NCBI GenBank assembly: GCA_002305435.1
Contig: DBQZ01000062.1
Location: 1 to 9,051 of the forward strand
DNA from: Clostridiales bacterium UBA1381
GTDB lineage: Bacteria; Bacillota; Clostridia; UBA1381
Reading direction: 5' to 3'
DNA length: 9,051 nucleotides
The position numbers and the translations under genes are program-made. This document shows, piece after piece, positions 1 to 5,159 of this stretch; positions within the stretch are counted from its first letter, which is position 1, and each line of letters starts with the position of its first letter. The notes below the pieces were generated by a model. It ran no database searches, was not told the origin of the DNA, and saw only the letters and a program-made list of their open reading frames with translations.

Positions 1-48
1 TTGGGTGAAAGAGTCCGGTTGAGTATCAGCTCTCTGTTTGGGCTATAT

Positions 49-85
49 AAAAAATAGCGTAGCAGTCATAAAACTACTACGCTAT
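49..85 (-). terminator. Intrinsic terminator-like hairpin (minus strand)
   Basis: On the minus strand the two arms (54-66 and 73-85) form a 13-bp stem, with one G-U wobble at positions 63/76, around a 6-base loop. It is followed by about five T residues (53 down to 49). On the plus strand the same arms contain a C-A mismatch and no T-run follows directly, so it works best for minus-strand transcripts. It lies about 160 bases past the spore-protein stop and could end that transcript. It also sits just inside the possible insertion-element end at 91-114, where hairpins commonly insulate an element from outside transcription. Confidence 0.6.
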
Positions 86-90
86 AAAAA

Positions 91-114
91 GTCTAACTTT
101 TTTGGGTCACATCA
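91..114. repeat. Possible terminal inverted repeat of an IS3/IS150-type element
   Basis: Read on the minus strand from 114 to 91, the sequence starts TGATGTGACCC, continues with an A-run and ends in AGTTAGAC. This follows the pattern I know from IS150-group ends: TG at the tip, then TGACCC, A-run, GTT(A/G)GAC. If so, the element occupies 1-114 and continues to the left, and the host sequence starts at 115. The plus-strand frame open from base 1 to the TAG at 55-57 gives only 18 residues, which I cannot recognise as a transposase. The partner repeat and any target duplication lie outside the window. The call rests on pattern memory only. Confidence 0.4.
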
Positions 115-247
115 GTTTTTCAAGGCGACCTTTTTGGTATGCGATTTTTCAAAAATCCGTTTTTTAGTCCATTGATCCGCATCTCGATTTCTTATCGGGA
201 TAGGAAGTCACGGTCAAGAAAACGGCTCATAAAAGCTTTTTTTACAA
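115..247. other. Intergenic stretch without recognisable gene
   Basis: This AT-rich stretch lies between the possible IS end and the spore-protein gene. It holds a perfect but nearly loopless palindrome at 143-157 (GATTTTT/AAAAATC) and an AAAAGCTTTT palindrome around 231-240. Neither is GC-rich enough to be a convincing terminator. Short minus-strand reading frames occur (for example 120-182, 20 codons) but lack ribosome binding sites. Confidence 0.5.
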
Positions 248-442
248 TCAGCCCTTGATTTTGTTCTCGTAATCTTCGATCATCTTTTTTACCATCTGTC
301 CGCCGACGGAGCCTGCCTGTCTTGCTGTCAGGTCACCGTTATAGCCCTGTTTTAGGTTCACGCCTACTTCGTTTGCAGCCTCCATCTTGAACTGTTCCAT
401 GGCAGCCTTTGCTTCCGGCACGTTGATCTTGTTCTTGCTCAT
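248..442 (-). CDS. Alpha/beta-type small acid-soluble spore protein (SASP)
   Basis: A 64-residue protein of the alpha/beta SASP family. These proteins coat and protect DNA in the dormant spore and are degraded at germination by the GPR protease. Family signatures are visible: residues 20-28 (MEAANEVGV) contain the GPR cleavage region, with the expected cut after Glu25, and residues near 43-50 (ARQAGSVGG) match the conserved second DNA-contacting segment (typically SRxNGSVGGxM). The length is normal for the family. The start at 442 is chosen because AAAGGAG lies 8 bases before it; an in-frame ATG at 460 would place that site inside the gene. Members are usually made in the forespore under sigma-G, but I could not find a clear sigma-G promoter upstream. 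A weak extended -10 (TG-A-TATAAA, minus strand, 479-471) is the nearest candidate. The gene stands alone, separated from gtrA by a terminator. Confidence 0.95.
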   Translation of the reverse strand: MSKNKINVPEAKAAMEQFKMEAANEVGVNLKQGYNGDLTARQAGSVGGQMVKKMIEDYENKIKG

Positions 443-450
443 TGGTTGTT

Positions 451-457
451 CTCCTTT
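451..457 (-). promoter_or_regulatory. Ribosome binding site deciding the SASP start
   Basis: Minus-strand AAAGGAG lies 8 bases upstream of the ATG at 442-440. It overlaps the codons that follow an upstream in-frame ATG at 460-458, which therefore is not the start. Confidence 0.85.
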
Positions 458-590
458 CATTTAAAGAATATTTATATCAAGTCGATTGCGGTCGGTATCA
501 TATAACTTTTGTCATATTCTCTCGACTGTTATCGACTACACACATATTTTGTTCCGAGTCGGGATTTATATGCGGATAAATTTTTTCCAG

Positions 591-616
591 AAAAAAAGCG
601 CATCAAAGCGATGCGC
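591..616 (-). terminator. Intrinsic terminator after the gtrA-like gene
   Basis: A perfect 7-bp GC-rich stem (598-604 GCGCATC with 610-616 GATGCGC) with a 5-base loop is followed on the minus strand by seven T residues (597 to 591). It begins 5 bases past the gtrA stop codon and closes the MATE/comM/gtrA transcript. Confidence 0.9.
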
Positions 617-621
617 CAAAA

Positions 622-1113
622 TTATTTTTCGTTCTTTTTCTTAAACACAAACAGCTTCATCACTAAAAACGTTATCGGCAGTGCGCAGACGGCTGCTATT
701 AAGTAGGCAAGCGTCCTGTTCCAGTTGAGGGCGGTGAATATCCACACCAGAAGATACTGTATAACGAAATTCGGGATATAGCTTACTGGAAATTTTATAA
801 ATTTTTTAAGCGTCGGCTTTTCCCGGAATGTAAAATGCGAGTTTAAGAGAAACGATACCACAAGCGACAGCACGTAGCCGATAATAAACGTCACACTGTA
901 CCGCTCAAGCAGGAGTATCATATCCGGGCTGAAAACCGCCCCCGTAATAAAGTCGAGTATCGTTGCGATTACGGTCGTGCTGAGCGTATTTATCACGCCT
1001 ATCACAAGAAAGGTGAAAAACTGCACTGACAGAAACGGTTCTGCTATACGCATGATTCCCTTCGGCAGAAACCGTGCAAGAAAGCTGCGCAGCCATTCAA
1101 AAAACTTTTCCAT
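622..1113 (-). CDS. GtrA-like membrane protein
   Basis: A 163-residue integral membrane protein of the GtrA/DPMS family. Known members have four transmembrane helices and are thought to move lipid-linked sugars (such as undecaprenyl-phosphate-glucose) across the membrane or to help polysaccharide-modifying glycosyltransferases. Helices fall at about residues 32-56, 68-91, 106-128 and 132-155. The typical features are present: a first helix with VIGVINT near residue 37, the N-x-x-F-T-F motif after helix 2 (NSHFTF, 91-96), and a basic tail (FKKKNEK). Its start lies 13 bases after comM, and the AAGGAG ribosome binding site overlaps the comM stop codon (TAAGGAG), so the two genes are probably cotranscribed and translationally coupled. 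No glycosyltransferase partner is seen nearby, so the substrate is unknown. Confidence 0.87.
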   Translation of the reverse strand: MEKFFEWLRSFLARFLPKGIMRIAEPFLSVQFFTFLVIGVINTLSTTVIATILDFITGAVFSPDMILLLERYSVTFIIGYVLSLVVSFLLNSHFTFREKPTLKKFIKFPVSYIPNFVIQYLLVWIFTALNWNRTLAYLIAAVCALPITFLVMKLFVFKKKNEK

Positions 1114-1126
1114 ATGCTAAAACTCC

Positions 1127-2659
1127 TTATCCGAAAAATTTCCTGTCAAGGCTGCGGTACTGGATAGCCTCGGCGATATGGTTCGTATCAATACTTTCCG
1201 CCCCGTCCAAATCGGCAATTGTCCGTGCGACCTTAAGGATTCTCGAATGTGCTCTTGCAGAAAGCCCCAGTTTGTCAAAGGCGGCCTTTAAGAGCTTGTT
1301 TTCCGCCTGACCAAGCGGGCAGAATTTTTCGAGCAGGGAACCGTAAAGCTGCGAATTGGAATATATTTTGTAGTCCTTATACCGCTCAAGCTGAATACGG
1401 CGGGCGCGGTTGACACGCTTTTTTATATCGGCGCTTTTTTCCCCGCTTTTTAATGAGGATAGATCGTCGAATTTTACCGCAGGGACTTCGAGCTGTATGT
1501 CTATCCGGTCGAGCAGCGGCCCAGATACACGGTTGCGGTATTGTGTTATCTGTGACGGCGAACAGGTGCATTGATGTGTGCGGCTGCCGAAATAGCCGCA
1601 TTTGCACGGGTTCATAGAAGCTATTAAAAGCAGGTTGCAGGGGTATGTAAGTGATGCGTTCACACGGGAGATTGTAACTACACCGTCCTCAAGCGGCTGA
1701 CGCAGTGTCTCGAGCGCATCCCGCTTAAACTCCGGCAGCTCATCTAAAAACAGCACTCCGTTGTGAGCAAGCGAAAGCTCTCCCGGACGGGGAATGGAGC
1801 CGCCTCCCGACAGGGCTGCCGGGGATACGGTATGATGTGGGCTGCGGAACGGCCGTGTGGTGATAAGCGGCGTCTGCGGCGGCAGTGTTCCGGCTATCGA
1901 ATGTATCTTTGTCACCTCGAGCGATTCCTCAAACGAGAGATCCGGCAGGATCCCGCCGATACGCTGTGCGAGCATAGACTTTCCGGAGCCGGGTTCGCCG
2001 ACAAGAAGCACGTTGTGATTTCCGCTTGCAGCCACCTCCAAAGCCCGTTTAACGCTTTCCTGCCCCTTTACATCCGCCATATCGAGGATCGTATTATCAG
2101 CCGCCTGCATAAGCGCTGATATATCCGCCTTAAGCGGCTGTATTTTTTGCTGCTCGCAATAATGCTCAAGGATGGCTTGCAGGGATGGGGCAGGGTATAT
2201 TTCAACCCCCTCGACGACAGATGCCTCAGCGGCATTTTCCGCCGGCACGAAGAAGCGGTCGTATCCCATGCTGCGGCCGGCTATAACCATAGCAAGCACG
2301 CCTCTCACTCTGCTTATGGAGCCGTCAAGCGACAACTCCCCTATAAACATTGTCCGATCGCTGTCCTCGATAAACAGCTGCTCGGAGGATGAGAGCACCG
2401 CAACTGCCACCGGCAAATCGTAGGACGCACCCTCCTTGCGGCGGGAGGCGGGCGCAAGGTTTACCGTCACCTTTTTCATTGGGAACGAGCGGCCGCTGTT
2501 TTTTATCGCAGCCTTGATGCGTTCACGTGATTCCTTAACAGCCGTGTCCGGCAGACCGATTATGTCAAATTGGCTGAGGCCGTTGGAAATGTCTGATTGC
2601 ACGCATACACGAAAGCCGTCCATGCCAATAAGTCCGCAAGTGTTTATTTGAGCCAGCAT
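1127..2659 (-). CDS. comM: YifB/ComM-family Mg-chelatase-like AAA+ ATPase
   Basis: A 510-residue protein, full length for the family. Proteobacterial ComM is a hexameric helicase that promotes branch migration during integration of transforming DNA. The role in Clostridia is less clear. The N-terminal part (about 20-140) is the Lon-protease-like ChlI domain (for example GELSLDGSISRVRG, 107-120). The AAA+ core follows with Walker A GEPGSGKS (221-228), Walker B GVLFLDEL (301-308), a sensor-like IASMN (346-350), and the conserved RVSGPLLDRID segment (377-387) with the likely arginine finger. Four cysteines at 352, 354, 364 and 366 form the family's CxC-x9-CxC cluster, possibly binding metal. The C-terminal helical domain carries LSARAHSRILKVARTIADL (465-483). 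A sigma-A promoter lies about 40 bases upstream and a GGGGG-type ribosome binding site precedes the ATG. No other competence gene is in the window. Confidence 0.96.
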   Translation of the reverse strand: MLAQINTCGLIGMDGFRVCVQSDISNGLSQFDIIGLPDTAVKESRERIKAAIKNSGRSFPMKKVTVNLAPASRRKEGASYDLPVAVAVLSSSEQLFIEDSDRTMFIGELSLDGSISRVRGVLAMVIAGRSMGYDRFFVPAENAAEASVVEGVEIYPAPSLQAILEHYCEQQKIQPLKADISALMQAADNTILDMADVKGQESVKRALEVAASGNHNVLLVGEPGSGKSMLAQRIGGILPDLSFEESLEVTKIHSIAGTLPPQTPLITTRPFRSPHHTVSPAALSGGGSIPRPGELSLAHNGVLFLDELPEFKRDALETLRQPLEDGVVTISRVNASLTYPCNLLLIASMNPCKCGYFGSRTHQCTCSPSQITQYRNRVSGPLLDRIDIQLEVPAVKFDDLSSLKSGEKSADIKKRVNRARRIQLERYKDYKIYSNSQLYGSLLEKFCPLGQAENKLLKAAFDKLGLSARAHSRILKVARTIADLDGAESIDTNHIAEAIQYRSLDRKFFG

Positions 2660-2696
2660 TTTTATCCCCCTGTATCTTGTTTATTGTATCAATAAA

Positions 2697-2725
2697 ATTA
2701 TACCGCATTTAGAGGAGGATTGCAA
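2697..2725 (-). promoter_or_regulatory. Sigma-A promoter for comM-gtrA
   Basis: On the minus strand, TTGCAA (2725-2720) and TATAAT (2702-2697) are separated by exactly 17 bases, giving a start of transcription near 2690, about 30 bases before the comM ATG. It lies immediately after the MATE stop codon, so comM and gtrA can be expressed without the MATE promoter. Confidence 0.85.
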
Positions 2726-2749
2726 TGGTTTCCTGAGGATTTTATGCAA

Positions 2750-4111
2750 TTATTTCATAACGCCCTTATACCGCCATTTGCCGCTGTAATACCGCACGAC
2801 AGGGATGAGACAGCCGCACATCCACGATACGGGAATCGCAATGAACACACCGGTAAGTCCCCAGAACTGCACGAACAGGTAAGACGCTCCCACCCTTACG
2901 CAAAGCTCCGCTATTCCGGCGGCTACGCATACGTTCACATCACCGCAGCCGCGCAATAGGTTCTGGTAGCTTTGCATAATACCAGCGATTATGTAGCCGA
3001 TACCGATTATCGACAGGTAAATACAGCCTATATCTATAGCTTCCGCCGCTGCGGAGGAATCGAGGAAAATACCGAGTATCTGCCGCTTGAAAACAAGCAT
3101 CACAAGGGCTAAAGCGCCGCATACCGGCACCATAACCGCAAGAGTTTGCCTGAGTCCCGAACGTATACGGGCGATATTTCCGGCGCCCATGTTCTGGCCG
3201 CTGTAAACCGAAAGCGCCGCAGCAAGAGAACAAAGCACCTGTATCGCCAGGGAATCTATTTTCGACGAGGCGGTATAAGCCGCCATTGCACTTGTACCGA
3301 AGGAGTTTATCAGCCCCTGCACGCTGATGCCGCCGATTGAGATCATTGCGCTTTGCATAGCTGCCGGCAGACCTATCTTGATTATTTTTACTATCATATA
3401 CCGGGGCGGCTTTTTCGGCAGATTGTCAAGGTAGAGCTCATGCTTGTGACGGATTATGTAGACACCGCAAAGCGCTGCCGAAACCGCCTGGGCGATTATC
3501 GTTGCATATGCCACCCCTGCTACGCCCATGTGGAATTTAAGCACGAATACGAGGTCTAAAACGACGTTTATTATCGACGATATTATCAGCATATAAAGCG
3601 GCGTTTTTGAATCGCCGACACTTCTGAGTATCGCCGAAAGGGCGTTATAGAGGATATTCGTAAGGCAGAAGCCGAACACTATACGCATATACAGAACCGA
3701 CATTTCAAGAATATCCGCCGGCACTCCCAAAAGCCGCATTGCCGGACGTGCTAAAAATATCCCCGCAGCCGTAATTACAAGGCCTACCGTTATCACGACG
3801 TAAAACATCGCCGATATCGCCTTTTTCATCTCATCGTAGCGGCGTGCGCCGAAGCACTGGGATATGATTATCCCCGCACCGTTGGAAAGCCCCATTGCTA
3901 TACATATTAAAAGCGCATTCATCGAACCGGTCGTGCCGACTGCTGCAAGAGCGTCCGCCCCAACAAATTTACCTACAACCGTAGTATCGACAAAATTATA
4001 AAACTGCTGGAATATATTCCCGGCAAGCATCGGCAGCGCAAAAAGGATTATCGCCTTTATAGGCGTGCCTGTAGTCATATCCCTTACCTTTTTCACCTTG
4101 TTGACAGCCAT
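2750..4111 (-). CDS. MATE family multidrug/cation antiporter
   Basis: A 453-residue membrane protein with about 12 hydrophobic segments in two homologous halves, the normal size for MATE exporters. These expel cationic drugs, dyes or metabolites using a sodium or proton gradient. Typical features are the early GTPIKAIILFALPMLAGN segment (15-32), VDTTVVGKFVG (41-51), the N-half signature NALSAILRSVGDSKTP (156-171), GQNMGAGN (305-312), and the matching C-half SYQNLLRGCGDVN (391-403). The start is supported by AGGAGGT 6 bases upstream. The gene is divergent from an AraC-type regulator with overlapping promoters, so inducible expression is likely. No clear terminator separates it from comM downstream, so read-through is possible. 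Substrate cannot be told from sequence. Confidence 0.95.
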   Translation of the reverse strand: MAVNKVKKVRDMTTGTPIKAIILFALPMLAGNIFQQFYNFVDTTVVGKFVGADALAAVGTTGSMNALLICIAMGLSNGAGIIISQCFGARRYDEMKKAISAMFYVVITVGLVITAAGIFLARPAMRLLGVPADILEMSVLYMRIVFGFCLTNILYNALSAILRSVGDSKTPLYMLIISSIINVVLDLVFVLKFHMGVAGVAYATIIAQAVSAALCGVYIIRHKHELYLDNLPKKPPRYMIVKIIKIGLPAAMQSAMISIGGISVQGLINSFGTSAMAAYTASSKIDSLAIQVLCSLAAALSVYSGQNMGAGNIARIRSGLRQTLAVMVPVCGALALVMLVFKRQILGIFLDSSAAAEAIDIGCIYLSIIGIGYIIAGIMQSYQNLLRGCGDVNVCVAAGIAELCVRVGASYLFVQFWGLTGVFIAIPVSWMCGCLIPVVRYYSGKWRYKGVMK

Positions 4112-4156
4112 AAAAACACCTCCTGAAATTTACAGCCAAAAAAATTAACACGGCAA

Positions 4157-4185
4157 ATTATATCAAAGGGGCTTGCCTTTTTCTA
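4157..4185 (-). promoter_or_regulatory. Sigma-A promoter for the MATE gene
   Basis: On the minus strand, TATAAT (4162-4157) is preceded by TGA, making an extended -10 element. With a 17-base spacer the -35 position reads TAGAAA (4185-4180), 4 of 6 matches to consensus. The -35 side overlaps the divergent AraC-gene promoter, so both cannot easily be occupied by RNA polymerase at once. Confidence 0.72.
4165..4180. promoter_or_regulatory. Possible operator between divergent promoters
   Basis: The inverted repeat AAAGG (4165-4169) and CCTTT (4176-4180), separated by 6 bases, lies between the two -10 elements and over the -35 region of the araC-type gene. Its place suits a regulator site, but the arms are short and AraC proteins often bind direct repeats, so this is only a candidate. 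Confidence 0.25.
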
Positions 4186-4201
4186 TGGTTTATGCTATAC
4201 T
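4173..4201 (+). promoter_or_regulatory. Sigma-A promoter for the AraC-type gene
   Basis: TTGCCT (4173-4178) and TATACT (4196-4201) are spaced by 17 bases. Transcription would start near 4208, leaving a leader of only about 13 bases that holds the GGGGTGA ribosome binding site (4210-4216). The TTG that could be read as an early start codon is therefore the -35 element. Confidence 0.82.
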
Positions 4202-4220
4202 CTTTTGCAGGGGTGAAATT

Positions 4221-5075
4221 ATGAATGTACCTATTATAGAAAAGAAATATGAATTTGGAATGGGCGAGGATATTTGCCTTAAGAAATACATCTGTAATGA
4301 TAAAAGATGGCTGCACAGCCATGATTTTTACGAGATGCTGTTCGTGTCGGAGGGCGGCGGCTGTTATGAGGCCGGGGGACTTCATTATCCGGTATCTAAG
4401 GGCAGCCTTTTTTTGATACCGCCGGGTGTGGTACACTGCATATATAACGATGCTCCCGAATCGGCTGCGCTTGTTGTATACAAATGTATGTTTTCCCAAA
4501 AAACGATGGATCGGCTTTTTGCTGTTGACTGCGGCCTTGCCGATTTTCTATCCCCCTGCGGCGGCAAGAGTCTTTTCATGCTGCCGATAAAAGCCGGAGG
4601 TACGTATGCACAAAAGATACACACAGCCTACAAGGATATGCTCGTGGAATACAACTCAAAGCATCCAGGCTGGGAGGATATGCTCCGCCAGTATATTATG
4701 CAGGTGTTTATCCTGACATACCGCCTGTACACGGACGGGGCGGCCGCCGATACGAAGCATTTCGACTGCGGGGAATCGCTCGCCTACATAAACGACCATT
4801 ACAATGCCGACATACATCTTGAGGAGCTGGCAGAGCTCGTCAGCATGAGTCCGAATTATTTCTGCCGCAAGTTCAAGGAGGCGACCGGCATGGGCGTTTC
4901 GGCATACATCCAGAAAACACGGGTGGAGAAAGCGTGCCAGATGCTGAGAAGCGAAAACCGCAAGGTCATTGATGTGATGATGGACGTTGGCTACTGCGAT
5001 GCGAAGAATTTCACGGCGGTGTTTAAAAAGTATACCGGCATGACCCCGTCGCAGTATAAAAAGCGGGTGTCGTGA
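4221..5075 (+). CDS. AraC/XylS-family transcriptional regulator
   Basis: A 284-residue protein with an N-terminal cupin sensor domain and a C-terminal AraC DNA-binding domain. The sensor shows the usual HSHDFYEML...SEGGG pattern (32-47), SKGSLFLIPPGVVH (59-72) and His/Glu residues that in relatives line the ligand pocket. The DNA-binding domain has two helix-turn-helix units: the first around 199-220 (LEELAELVSMSPNYFCRKFK) and the second around 249-270 (VIDVMMDVGYCDAKNFTAVFKK), ending with the signature YTGMTPSQYKK. The start at 4221 is preferred over a TTG at 4173 because GGGGTGA lies just before it and the TTG belongs to the promoter. It is divergent from the MATE gene and its best predicted target is that shared intergenic region. 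The ligand is unknown; such cupin domains often sense sugars or small aromatic molecules. Confidence 0.94.
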   Translation: MNVPIIEKKYEFGMGEDICLKKYICNDKRWLHSHDFYEMLFVSEGGGCYEAGGLHYPVSKGSLFLIPPGVVHCIYNDAPESAALVVYKCMFSQKTMDRLFAVDCGLADFLSPCGGKSLFMLPIKAGGTYAQKIHTAYKDMLVEYNSKHPGWEDMLRQYIMQVFILTYRLYTDGAAADTKHFDCGESLAYINDHYNADIHLEELAELVSMSPNYFCRKFKEATGMGVSAYIQKTRVEKACQMLRSENRKVIDVMMDVGYCDAKNFTAVFKKYTGMTPSQYKKRVS

Positions 5076-5095
5076 CGGATTTTTAAAATGCGTAT

Positions 5096-5142
5096 AAAAA
5101 AGAGATACAGGCTCGTACGGTACGTCCTGTATCTCTTTTTTT
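5096..5142. terminator. Bidirectional intrinsic terminator
   Basis: Arms 5096-5111 and 5126-5141 pair perfectly over 16 bp. Six A's start the left arm and seven T's end the right arm, so a U-tract forms on either strand. The loop can pair further (CGTA 5114-5117 with TACG 5121-5124). It lies 20 bases past the AraC-type stop codon (plus) and 17 bases past the stop of the secreted protein (minus), serving both convergent genes. Confidence 0.93.
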
Positions 5143-5159
5143 AGTGTATCGGGGATATT

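Noticed and set aside
143..157. Palindrome GATTTTT/AAAAATC as a terminator
   Set aside because: Only a single base could form the loop and the stem is almost all A-T; no adequate T-run follows.
120..182. 20-codon minus-strand reading frame
   Set aside because: No ribosome binding site, no recognisable family, and it is interrupted by a palindrome; likely chance in AT-rich sequence.
443..460. Upstream in-frame ATG at 460 as SASP start
   Set aside because: The codons after it contain the AAAGGAG ribosome binding site for the ATG at 442, and SASP proteins do not normally carry the extra MKGEQP residues.
1763..2651. Several plus-strand open frames within comM
   Set aside because: They are antisense to a full-length conserved ATPase, lack ribosome binding sites and give low-complexity translations.
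2720..3559. Plus-strand and shifted open frames within the MATE gene
   Set aside because: All are antisense or out of frame with an intact, conserved transporter.
4173..4220. TTG at 4173 as start of the AraC-type protein
   Set aside because: The TTG is part of the -35 element TTGCCT. The mRNA would begin near 4208, and a proper ribosome binding site precedes the ATG at 4221.
4158..4499. Minus-strand open frame over the start of the AraC-type gene
   Set aside because: It lies opposite a well-supported gene and the shared promoter region, and its translation shows no domain.
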